Of a DNA stretch of 23,981 nucleotides, positions 15,605 through 22,635 are shown piece after piece. This stretch comes from CAYZJD01 sp964478455 (GTDB taxonomy: Bacteria; Acidobacteriota; Terriglobia; Bryobacterales; Bryobacteraceae), in the NCBI GenBank assembly GCA_964478455.1, contig CAYZJD010000017.1, positions 1 through 23,981 of the forward strand, read 5' to 3'. Below the pieces are notes generated by a model. It ran no database searches, was not told the DNA's origin, and saw only the letters and a list, made by a program, of their open reading frames with translations. Numbering within the stretch: position 1 is the first letter of the stretch; each line of letters begins with the position of its first letter. Position numbers and translations under genes: made by a program.

Positions 15605-16443
15605 GCGGTCTGAGTCGGTTGCCATGGCGGCTGTGGGCCGGACAGATCGGAGCGATTCTGCGCCTCGAGTGGCGAAAGAACTTCTTCGGGCGGCGGGCCG
15701 TCTGGCTGTACCTGCTGGCGCTGGCGCCCGTTGTCCTGACAGGCGCGCATTCGCTGGTGGCGGGGCAGAGGGGCCGCTCGGGCCACGCTTTGGGCGAAGA
15801 TCTGCGTGTCTACGCGGGGATTTTTCACTTGGCCTACCTGCGGATGGGGCTGTTTTTCGGCTGCGTGGTGATCTTCGCGAACCAGTTCCGGGGGGAGATG
15901 CTGGAGCGCACGCTGCATTACTACCTCCTGGCGCCGCTGCGGCGGGAAGTGCTGGTGGCGGGGAAGTACCTGGCGGGGCTGGCGGCGTCGGTGATCTTCT
16001 TCGGCGGAAGCGCGGCGCTGTCGTTCCTGCTGGCGCCGGCGCATTTCGGTCTGGAGTGGCGCGAATTCCTGCTGCGGCAGGACGGCCTGGAGCAGCTCGG
16101 GCGGTACGCGCTGGTGGCCGTGCTGGCGTGCGCGGGCTACGGCGCCGTGTTTCTCCTCGCCGGGATGCTGCTGCGGAATCCGATGATTCCGGCCGCGATG
16201 GTGATGGTATGGGAGGGGATCAACCCGTTCCTGCCGGCGCTCTTGAGGAAAGTGAGCATCATTTTCTACCTGAAGTCGCTGTGCCCGGTGCAGGTACGGC
16301 CGGGCGGGTGGCTCTCGCTGTTCGCGACCAGCGTCGAACCGCCGCCCGGATGGCTCGCAGTGGCGGGTTTGATGGCGGTGACGGCGGCCCTGCTGTGGCT
16401 GGCCGGACTGCGTGCCCGCAAGCTGGAAATCACATACTCCTGA
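15601..16443 (+). CDS. ABC-2 type exporter, permease protein 2
   Basis: This 280-residue membrane protein starts with ATG at 15601, overlapping the ATPase 2 stop as ATGA. Hydrophobic segments are visible near residues 35-55, 78-100, 125-145, 165-190, 195-215 and 245-270. YYLLAPLRREVLVAGKYLAG is the cytoplasmic loop typical of ABC-2 membrane subunits, equivalent to the PFSRAEYVLGK loop of permease 1. It closes the exporter operon. Its stop codon abuts the inverted-repeat element that follows. Confidence 0.85.
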   Translation: MSGLSRLPWRLWAGQIGAILRLEWRKNFFGRRAVWLYLLALAPVVLTGAHSLVAGQRGRSGHALGEDLRVYAGIFHLAYLRMGLFFGCVVIFANQFRGEMLERTLHYYLLAPLRREVLVAGKYLAGLAASVIFFGGSAALSFLLAPAHFGLEWREFLLRQDGLEQLGRYALVAVLACAGYGAVFLLAGMLLRNPMIPAAMVMVWEGINPFLPALLRKVSIIFYLKSLCPVQVRPGGWLSLFATSVEPPPGWLAVAGLMAVTAALLWLAGLRARKLEITYS

Positions 16444-16603
16444 AAAGGGGTCAGCCTGATCTGCCCCATTTTTTCCGCGCGGAGCGGGGGAGACCCGGGC
16501 CCCGTGCGGTTGGGCGCAGCGGACACGCCGGCTCGAGAAACCAACTGGGCGAGGCGGCCGAACGGGGGGCGAAAAAAGGGGGCACATCAGGCTGACCCCT
16601 TTT
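16443..16603. mobile_element. 161-bp MITE/REPIN-like element with 33-nt terminal inverted repeats
   Basis: The left arm 16443-16475 and right arm 16571-16603 are reverse complements at 31 of 33 positions; the outer 18 bases (AAAAGGGGTCAGCCTGAT) match perfectly. The 95-base centre is GC-rich and has no ORF of its own. GGGGTCAG...CTGACCCC ends of this kind are, from memory, common in REP-like dispersed repeats mobilised by RAYT/IS200-type transposases, but no transposase is present here. It begins on the last base of the permease stop and ends just before GGAGAT of bacterioferritin. The transcript could fold into a large hairpin that separates exporter and bacterioferritin expression. Confidence 0.65.
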
Positions 16604-16618
16604 GGAGATAATCGAGCT

Positions 16619-17095
16619 ATGCGGGGAAATGAGAAGATCATCGGGCTGTTGAACGAGGTGTTGAAGGCGGAGCTGACGGCGATCAACCAGTACTTCCTCC
16701 ACGCCGAGATGTGCGAGAACTGGGGCTACAAGAAGCTGGGCGACTACGCGAAGAAGGAAGCCATCGACGAGATGAAGCATGCCGAGGTGCTGATGGAACG
16801 GATCCTGTTCCTGGAGGGCATGCCGAACATGTCGGAGTTGTTCCCGCTGCGCATCGGCCAGAACGTCAAGGAGCAGCTCGAAAACGATCTGGCGCTGGAG
16901 CTGGAGGCGGTGCCGCGGCTGAACCGGGCCATCGCGGCCTCGGTGGAAGCGGGGGACAACGGCTCGCGCGAGCTGTTCGAGAAGATCCTCACCGACGAGG
17001 AGCACCACGTGGACTGGCTCGAGGCGCAGCTCGACATCATCAAGGAGATCGGCCTCGACAACTACCTCGCGCAGCAGATCCACGGTGAGAAGTAA
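16619..17095 (+). CDS. bfr: Bacterioferritin
   Basis: This 158-residue protein starts at ATG 16619 with GGAGAT ten bases upstream. It aligns along its length with bacterioferritin: KAELTAINQYFLHAEM (Glu18), IDEMKHAEVLMERILFLEGMPNM (Glu51, heme-ligand Met52, His54), LELEAVPRLNRAI (Glu94) and LTDEEHHVDWLEAQL (Glu127, His130), so all dinuclear ferroxidase ligands are present. Bacterioferritins form 24-mer shells that oxidise and store iron in the cytoplasm, with heme bound between subunit pairs. The stop overlaps the next gene by 11 bases, so it appears co-translated with the PIG-L gene, an unusual partner. Confidence 0.95.
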   Translation: MRGNEKIIGLLNEVLKAELTAINQYFLHAEMCENWGYKKLGDYAKKEAIDEMKHAEVLMERILFLEGMPNMSELFPLRIGQNVKEQLENDLALELEAVPRLNRAIAASVEAGDNGSRELFEKILTDEEHHVDWLEAQLDIIKEIGLDNYLAQQIHGEK

Positions 17096-19598
17096 GCTTG
17101 CGGACAAGCTGAAGCTTGTCCTGCTTCTGGCCGCGCTGGCGGCGCCCGCGGTAGCGCAGCGCAACCTTGCTGGCGCCGGCGAGACGCGCCTGGCGCTGGA
17201 ACGCCTGACGGTGCTGGGCAGCGTGCTGATGGTGGCCGCCCATCCCGACGACGAGAACACGGCGCTGCTGGCGTATTTCGCGCGCGGGCGCAAGCTGCGG
17301 ACAGCCTACCTGTCCCTGACCCGCGGCGAGGGGGGACAGAACCTGATCGGCCCGGAGCAGGGCGACCAACTAGGCGTCATCCGCACCGAGGAGCTTCTTG
17401 CCGCGCGAAAGATCGACGGCGCGGAGCAGTTCTTCACTCGGGCGATCGACTTCGGCTACTCGAAATCGATTGAGGAGACGCTGGGTAAGTGGGGCCGGGA
17501 TGAGGTGCTTGGCGACGTCGTCTGGGTGATCCGGCGGTTCCGGCCCGACGTGATCGTGCTTGTGTTCAGCGGCACCGCTCGGGACGGGCACGGCCAGCAT
17601 CAAAGCTCTGCCATCCTGGCCCGCGAGGCGTTTCACGCGGCCGGAGACAGCACGAAGTTCCCCGACCAATTGAAGTGGGTGGAGCCATGGCAGCCGAAGC
17701 GCGTAGTGTGGAACGTCTTCTATTGGACCCGCGAGCAGGAAGCCGAAGCGCGGAAGGCGCCGTCGTACGTAGTGATCGACACCGGCGAGTTCGACCCGGT
17801 GCTTGGTCTCTCCTACGCGGAGATCGCCGGCATGAGCCGCAGCATGCACCGCAGCCAGGGGTTCGGCTCGGAGCAGCACCGGGGTGCGCTGCGGAACTAC
17901 CTGGTGCCGGTGGCAGGCGGGCCGGCGTCGAAGGATGTCTTCGACAGCGTGGATATCACGTGGAACCGCCTCGGGCTTTCCGAGGCGGGTGAGATTCTGG
18001 AGGAAGCGGCGCGCACGTTCGAGCCCAAGCAGCCTGAGAAGACAGTGCCGCTGCTTCTGAAGGCTCGGCCACTGATCGCGGGCTCTACTGATCCGCTGGC
18101 GAAGCGAAAGCTGGCGGAGCTGGACGAGACGCTCGCGCGGCTGGCGGGGCTGTGGCTCGACGCGTCGGCGGACCGGCACGCGGCTGCGCCCGGTTCATCA
18201 TTAAAGGTCGATGTGACCGTGATCAACCGCTCGCGCTATCCGGTGTCCCTGGCGGGGGTGAGCATCAAAGGGATGCCCGCCGCTGGCGGGGGCGAGATTC
18301 GCACAGCGGCTTTGCCGTACAACGAGCCGGTACAGTACCGGTTTACGGTGGATGTGCCCGCCGGCCAGGCCTACTCGCAACCGTACTGGCTCGAGCATGA
18401 CAAGGCCGGAACCCTGTACACGATCCCGCGCCGGGAGCTTCTGGGGACGCCCGAAGCTCCGCCGGCGCTCGAGGCGCGTTTCCGGCTGCGTTTCGATTCG
18501 CAGGAGATAGAGATCAGGCGGCCCGTGGCGCGCCGTTACGTCGATCGCGTCGAGGGCGAGCAGGTGCGGCCGCTGGTGATCGTCCCACCGGTGGCGGTAC
18601 GGACCTCCGAGGCGGTGATGGTCTTCCCGGACAATGCTTCGAAGGAGATCGCGGCGATCGTGCGCAGCAATGTCGGGAACGCCGCGGGAGAGGTAACGCT
18701 GGAGGCGCCACCCGGCTGGGAGGCGGAGCCGAAGTCGCGCCCGTTCCGGCTAACCGCCGAGGGCGAAGAAGCGGCGCTGGCGTTCCGGGTGACGCCGCCG
18801 GCACACGCCGCGCGCGTCGAGTTGCGGGCAGTGGCCACGGTCGAGGGACGAACAATTTCATCCGGTACAGTGGTGCTGCGGTATCCGCACTTCCCCCCGC
18901 AAACACTCTTTCCGCCGGCGCGCGAGGGACTGGTGCGCGCCGACATCAAGACACTCGCGCGGAATGTGGGCTACGTCATGGGCGCGGGCGACGACGTGCC
19001 GCAGGCGCTGCGCCGGCTCGGCTGCGAGGTGACGGTGCTTTCGGCAGACGATCTCGCGCGCGGCAACCTCGGGCAATATGACGCCATTGTCACCGGCGTG
19101 CGCGCGTTCAACGTGCGATCCGATCTCCGGGCGAACCATCAGCGGCTGATGGAGTATGTCGAACTGGGCGGCACGCTGGCGGTTCAGTACAACGTGCTCG
19201 GTTGGGGCGACGGGCCGGAATCACTCGGGCTGCTTGGGCCTTATCCGCTGAAGACCGGGCGCGCGCGGGTGTCGGTGGAGGAAGCGCCGGTGACGGTTCC
19301 GAACCTGGACCATCCGCTGCTGCGCTCGCCGAACCGGATCACGGCGGCGGACTTCGAGGGCTGGGTGCAGGAGCGCGGGCTGTACTTCGCCGCGGAGTGG
19401 GATCCGCGTTACGAATCTTTGTTCGAATCGCACGATCCCGGGGAAAAGCCGCAGTCCGGCGGCATCCTCTATACACGGTACGGCAAGGGCGCATACATCT
19501 TCACCGCGTATTCGTGGTTCCGGCAATTGCCGGCGGGCGTTCCGGGCGCCTTGCGGATCTTCGCCAACCTCCTGAGCGCCGGAAGGGCCGCCCCATGA
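17085..19598 (+). CDS. Exported PIG-L (LmbE-like) family deacetylase with NEW3-like and C-terminal domains
   Basis: The 837-residue protein starts with GTG at 17085, overlapping the bacterioferritin stop, without a clear ribosome-binding site, so it is probably coupled. Residues 1-25 form a signal peptide ending AVA, then Gln-Arg. The zinc-dependent PIG-L domain follows: AHPDDE at 52-57 and HGQHQ at 169-173, which give the Zn ligands and catalytic Asp of N-acetylglucosaminyl deacetylases. The middle (about 500-600) resembles a NEW3/CARDB-like beta-sandwich (NASKEIAAIVRSNVGNAAG), and residues from about 610 resemble a GATase1/ThuA-like fold (YDAIVTGVRAFN). Known relatives deacetylate GlcNAc-containing small molecules. 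Here it is exported, and followed by a symporter, so it may trim an acylated sugar before uptake; that is inference. Confidence 0.9.
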   Translation: MRSKLADKLKLVLLLAALAAPAVAQRNLAGAGETRLALERLTVLGSVLMVAAHPDDENTALLAYFARGRKLRTAYLSLTRGEGGQNLIGPEQGDQLGVIRTEELLAARKIDGAEQFFTRAIDFGYSKSIEETLGKWGRDEVLGDVVWVIRRFRPDVIVLVFSGTARDGHGQHQSSAILAREAFHAAGDSTKFPDQLKWVEPWQPKRVVWNVFYWTREQEAEARKAPSYVVIDTGEFDPVLGLSYAEIAGMSRSMHRSQGFGSEQHRGALRNYLVPVAGGPASKDVFDSVDITWNRLGLSEAGEILEEAARTFEPKQPEKTVPLLLKARPLIAGSTDPLAKRKLAELDETLARLAGLWLDASADRHAAAPGSSLKVDVTVINRSRYPVSLAGVSIKGMPAAGGGEIRTAALPYNEPVQYRFTVDVPAGQAYSQPYWLEHDKAGTLYTIPRRELLGTPEAPPALEARFRLRFDSQEIEIRRPVARRYVDRVEGEQVRPLVIVPPVAVRTSEAVMVFPDNASKEIAAIVRSNVGNAAGEVTLEAPPGWEAEPKSRPFRLTAEGEEAALAFRVTPPAHAARVELRAVATVEGRTISSGTVVLRYPHFPPQTLFPPAREGLVRADIKTLARNVGYVMGAGDDVPQALRRLGCEVTVLSADDLARGNLGQYDAIVTGVRAFNVRSDLRANHQRLMEYVELGGTLAVQYNVLGWGDGPESLGLLGPYPLKTGRARVSVEEAPVTVPNLDHPLLRSPNRITAADFEGWVQERGLYFAAEWDPRYESLFESHDPGEKPQSGGILYTRYGKGAYIFTAYSWFRQLPAGVPGALRIFANLLSAGRAAP

Positions 19599-19750
19599 CT
19601 CCGGGCGGGCGGCAAAGCCGGCGCGACGGCGATCCGGGGGAACCGCCGCCGTTTCTCGGCTCCTGGGGCCGCCTCTACCTGGCGGTGCTCGGCTGGCTGG
19701 CGCTGCTGATTCTGCTGTTCTGGTTGTTCGCGCGCACGTTCACCCCATGA
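19595..19750 (+). CDS. Small single-pass membrane protein upstream of the symporter
   Basis: A 51-residue ORF starts with ATG at 19595 (overlapping the PIG-L stop as ATGA) and stops at 19748-19750 (overlapping the symporter ATG as ATGA). Both junctions being four-base overlaps strongly argues that it is translated. The N-terminal 20 residues are polar, followed by PPPFLGSWGRLYLAVLGW and one hydrophobic helix (about residues 28-46, AVLGWLALLILLFWLFA). I know of no named function; I believe short proteins with this PFLGSW-plus-one-helix layout precede SSS symporters in related bacteria. It may be a small accessory subunit, like the DUF4212-type partners of some SSS carriers but with one helix instead of two. 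Confidence 0.75.
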   Translation: MTPGGRQSRRDGDPGEPPPFLGSWGRLYLAVLGWLALLILLFWLFARTFTP

Positions 19751-21426
19751 GACCGCTCGACTGGATCGTTCTCTGCGGGTCGCTCGTCCTTATTTTGATC
19801 TACGGCCTGTGGCGCGGTCGCGGCAGCGACACCGTCAACAAGTACCTGCTCGCCGGCAAGACGATGCCGTGGTACGCGATGGCGTTGTCGATCATGGCCA
19901 CGCAGGCGAGCGCGATCACCTTCATCTCGACCACGGGACAGTCCTACGTGGACGGGATGCGGTTCGTGCAGTTCTACTTCGGCCTGCCGGTGGCGATGGT
20001 GATTCTGTCGATGACGGCGGTGCCGATCTTCCACCGGGCGGGGGTCTACACGGCGTACGAGTACCTGGAGCGGCGGTTTGACGCGAAAACGCGGGCGCTG
20101 GTGAGCGTGGTCTTTCTCATGCAGCGCGGTCTGGCGGTCGGGGTGGCGCTCTACGCGCCGGCGGTGGTGCTGACGGTGATCCTCGGCTGGCCGGACCGCC
20201 TGACGACGCTGATCATGGGCGCGCTGGTCGTGCTGTACACCACGCTCGGCGGGATCAAGGCGGTGACGTGGACGGACTTCCTCCAGATGCTGATCATGAC
20301 GACCGGTCTCGCCGCCGCGCTGGCGACGGTGGTGTGGCTGCTGCCGGGCGGCGTCTCGTTCGCGGACGCGGTCACGCTCGCGGGCGCGGCCGGGCGGCTG
20401 AATGCAGTGACGTTCAACCTCGATTGGAACGACCGCTACAACCTCTGGAGCGGGCTGATCGGCGGGACGTTCCTGGCGCTGGCCTATTTCGGCTGCGACC
20501 AGTCGCAGGTGCAGCGGTACCTCACCGGCAAATCGGTGGCGCAGAGCCGGCTGAGCCTGCTGTTCAACGCGATGGCGAAAGTGCCGATGCAGTTCTTCAT
20601 CCTGTTCACCGGCGCGATGGTGTTCGTGTTTTTCGTATGGGTCCGGCCCCCGGTGCTGTTCCATCAGACGGAACTGCGCAAGATCCAGGCGCCCGCGCTG
20701 CGGGCGGAATATGCGCCGGTGGAACAGCGCTACGATGCGGCGTTCGACGCACGGCGCCAAGCGGCCACGAGGCTGCTGGAGGCGAAGCGGAACGGCGACG
20801 GAAACGCGGAGGGCGCGGCGATCGCGGACTATCGGGCGGCCCAAGGCCGGCTGGAGACAGCGCGGCGCGATGCGGCGCGACTGGTGGAGAAGGCCAACGG
20901 CGAAGCCGGCTTCAACGATACGAACTACATCTTCCTTTCTTTCGTGACGCGCCACATGCCGGCAGGCATCGTGGGACTGGTGCTGGCGGCGATCTTCGCG
21001 GCGGCGATGTCCACGATCTCTGCGGAGATCAACTCGCTGGCGACGGTGAGCGTAATCGACATCTACCGGCGCCACACGAGACGGGAAGCCTCGGACCGCC
21101 ACTACCTGTGGGCCTCGCGCGGCGCGACTGTCTTCTGGGGCGCGTATGCAGTGGTGACGTCCCAATTCGGCAAGAACCTCGGCTCGCTGATCGAGGCGGT
21201 GAACATGCTGGGGTCGCTGTTCTACGGCGGGATGCTGGGCGTGTTCGCGCTGGCGTTCTACTTCCCGCGCGTCGGAGGCAGCGCGGCCTTCTTCGGCGTA
21301 CTGGCCGGCGAGGCAGCCATTTTCTACGCGCGCTTCTTCACGAAGATCTCCTTCCTCTGGTACAACGTCGTCGGGTGCCTGGTCGTGATCGCAACGGGGG
21401 TGCTGCTGTCGCGGGTGCGGCGGTAG
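19747..21426 (+). CDS. Sodium:solute symporter (SSS family)
   Basis: This 559-residue protein starts at ATG 19747, four-base overlap with the small membrane protein. About 13 hydrophobic segments and the SSS pattern are visible: NKYLLAGKTMPWYAMALSIMATQASAITFI near the N-terminus, VVLYTTLGGIKAVTWTDFLQ at 161-180, YFGCDQSQVQRYLTGKS at 247-263 and IFAAAMSTISAEINSLATVS at 416-435 (a classic SSS helix with the sodium-site Ser/Thr pattern). An unusual hydrophilic, Ala/Arg/Glu-rich insertion of about 85 residues (305-390) interrupts the membrane segments after residue 300. It would take up a sugar, amino acid or other small solute with Na+. A partial copy of its 3' end lies at 22387-22617. Confidence 0.92.
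   Translation: MRPLDWIVLCGSLVLILIYGLWRGRGSDTVNKYLLAGKTMPWYAMALSIMATQASAITFISTTGQSYVDGMRFVQFYFGLPVAMVILSMTAVPIFHRAGVYTAYEYLERRFDAKTRALVSVVFLMQRGLAVGVALYAPAVVLTVILGWPDRLTTLIMGALVVLYTTLGGIKAVTWTDFLQMLIMTTGLAAALATVVWLLPGGVSFADAVTLAGAAGRLNAVTFNLDWNDRYNLWSGLIGGTFLALAYFGCDQSQVQRYLTGKSVAQSRLSLLFNAMAKVPMQFFILFTGAMVFVFFVWVRPPVLFHQTELRKIQAPALRAEYAPVEQRYDAAFDARRQAATRLLEAKRNGDGNAEGAAIADYRAAQGRLETARRDAARLVEKANGEAGFNDTNYIFLSFVTRHMPAGIVGLVLAAIFAAAMSTISAEINSLATVSVIDIYRRHTRREASDRHYLWASRGATVFWGAYAVVTSQFGKNLGSLIEAVNMLGSLFYGGMLGVFALAFYFPRVGGSAAFFGVLAGEAAIFYARFFTKISFLWYNVVGCLVVIATGVLLSRVRR
21204..21426 (+). repeat. Direct repeat copy 1: 3' end of the intact symporter gene
   Basis: This segment of the symporter gene is repeated at 22386-22617, offset 1182 bases. 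Bases 21218-21334 are identical to 22400-22516 (117 of 117); after one mismatch a further 34 bases match, then the copies diverge, mostly at third codon positions, towards the stop. Confidence 0.9.
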
Positions 21427-21476
21427 GAGCGACCCTGGTGACGGCGAGACGGCGGAGAAGACCACGCTCCAGGCCT

Positions 21477-21490
21477 GCGGCTTCGGCCGC
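21477..21490 (+). terminator. Weak hairpin after the symporter (GCGGC-TTCG-GCCGC)
   Basis: A 5-bp stem closed by a UUCG tetraloop lies 51 bases after the symporter stop. C(UUCG)G loops are very stable. Only three T residues follow in the next eight bases, so a rho-independent terminator is doubtful; it could stabilise the mRNA end. Confidence 0.3.
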
Positions 21491-21570
21491 CGTTTCACTC
21501 CCCAACGGACCAAACTGTGGGTCCTCACCGAGGGAGGTCACCGTAACACACCGCTCCTGGGCAGTTCTCC

Positions 21571-21984
21571 TCAAGGAAGGACTTCAGTGGGCAGCCGGCT
21601 CGAGATTGCGTTTGCGACTTCCCTGGCAAGCGAGAGTGACTCCTGCGCTTCTTCGAGTGTCGGTTCACCCGGAGCGCCTGGATAACGGAACTTCCAGGCG
21701 TAGTCCATCAAATGAAGCGCCGGCATCAGGACGGTCTCCAGGCTCGGGTCAATCAGGACGCACTCCTTGCCCAGTTCCCGCCAGTCGTGGCTCTTGCGAA
21801 ATGGCCGGTCGTGCCATGTGAGAAAACCTTTTAGTGCCTTCTCCACAGCCTGCTGGCAGTGGAACAATGCATCATCCAGGATCGCCGGCTGCGCCTGCAT
21901 GTCGGCACCAGCGCTCCGCAGGTCGGTGTGCGTCTTGCTCAGCCAGGCCTTTGTGTCGTCCCGGCGAAACGGGTCAGGCCGCAT
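21571..21984 (-). CDS. HEPN domain protein (toxin half of HEPN/MNT pair)
   Basis: ATG at 21984 gives 137 residues. The stretch DDALFHCQQAVEKALKGFL (37-55) is the core helix of the HEPN fold, followed by HDRPFRKSHDWREL, in which Arg60-x5-His66 fits the Rx4-6H ribonuclease motif spacing, and KFRYPGAPGEPTLEEAQ, common in PF05168-like proteins. HEPN partners of MNT antitoxins are RNases, blocked when the MNT enzyme modifies them (as in HepT/MntA). It follows the MNT gene on the minus strand, overlapping it by 11 bases, which is the usual gene arrangement of the pair. The assignment as toxin is from family knowledge. Confidence 0.85.
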   Translation of the reverse strand: MRPDPFRRDDTKAWLSKTHTDLRSAGADMQAQPAILDDALFHCQQAVEKALKGFLTWHDRPFRKSHDWRELGKECVLIDPSLETVLMPALHLMDYAWKFRYPGAPGEPTLEEAQESLSLAREVANAISSRLPTEVLP

Positions 21985-22342
21985 ATAGAAGTCTGCCCTC
22001 GCGGACAATCGTCGAAGGGAACGACGCGGCCAGATGAAGACGTCCGTCGAAATCGCTACGGGACCAGACCAGGACGTCGATCGCCGCGTCGATGTCCCAA
22101 AGCTTGCGGTAGATTTCCTTCGTCTCGCGGACCACCTTCGGCGTTTGATCAGGCACCACGACCATGATGTCGTAGTCACTATGCGGTCCGGCTTCGCCCC
22201 GCGCCGCTGAGCCAAACAGGTAGACCCGCTCGGGATGATAGACCTCGACGAGGCGGCGGACTATTTCCTCGAGCACCGGATCCTCCGCCGCGGGAGCCCT
22301 GAACGCCAAACTCTCGGGGCCTGACGATTCTACTTCTCCCAT
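21974..22342 (-). CDS. MNT-type minimal nucleotidyltransferase (antitoxin half of HEPN/MNT pair)
   Basis: This 122-residue protein begins at ATG 22342. It has the nucleotidyltransferase beta-polymerase-like motif GSAARGEAGPHSDYDIMVVV: Gly44-Ser45 and the metal-binding Asp56 and Asp58, with Asp89 in AAIDVLVW as the third acidic residue, so the catalytic triad is intact. MntA-type proteins AMPylate their HEPN partner and so neutralise it. A 20-residue N-terminal extension precedes the usual start of the fold. Ribosome-binding site weak (GGATTGAAAGACA). The cassette lies between two copies of the symporter 3' end. Confidence 0.88.
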   Translation of the reverse strand: MGEVESSGPESLAFRAPAAEDPVLEEIVRRLVEVYHPERVYLFGSAARGEAGPHSDYDIMVVVPDQTPKVVRETKEIYRKLWDIDAAIDVLVWSRSDFDGRLHLAASFPSTIVREGRLLYAA

Positions 22343-22385
22343 TGTCTTTCAATCCTATCCGTTTCAGAAGTCCATCGCCATGACC

Positions 22386-22617
22386 CATGCTGGGTCCTTT
22401 GTTCTACGGCGGGATGCTGGGCGTGTTCGCGCTGGCGTTCTACTTCCCGCGCGTCGGAGGCAGCGCGGCCTTCTTCGGCGTACTGGCCGGCGAGGCAGCC
22501 ATTTTCTACGCGCGCTCCTTCACGAAGATCTCCTTCCTCTGGTACAACGTCATCGGCTGTCTGGTGGTGATAGGAACAGGGGTGCTGCTGTCGCGGCTGA
22601 GGGGCCGGAGACTATAA
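22386..22617 (+). pseudogene. Truncated sodium:solute symporter 3' fragment (direct repeat copy 2)
   Basis: The frame from ATG 22387 reads 76 residues that match residues 488-559 of the complete symporter at nearly every position (MLGPLFYGGMLGVFALAFYF...), ending LRGRRL instead of VRR. The N-terminal 487 residues are missing and an in-frame TGA stands two codons upstream of the ATG (22381-22383), so it is a broken remnant rather than a functional carrier. There is no obvious ribosome-binding site. It lies 44 bases beyond the MNT start and converges with glgC 18 bases away. Confidence 0.85.
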
Positions 22618-22635
22618 CGGCGGCAGAGCGCCCCG

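Noticed and set aside
19675..21528. 617-codon minus-strand ORF, His/Arg/Gln-rich
   Set aside because: Antisense to the symporter along its whole length; the composition reflects the third-position GC bias of the real gene.
20268..21821. 517-codon plus-strand ORF overlapping the symporter
   Set aside because: Another-frame shadow of the symporter that runs into the antisense of the HEPN gene; no motif.
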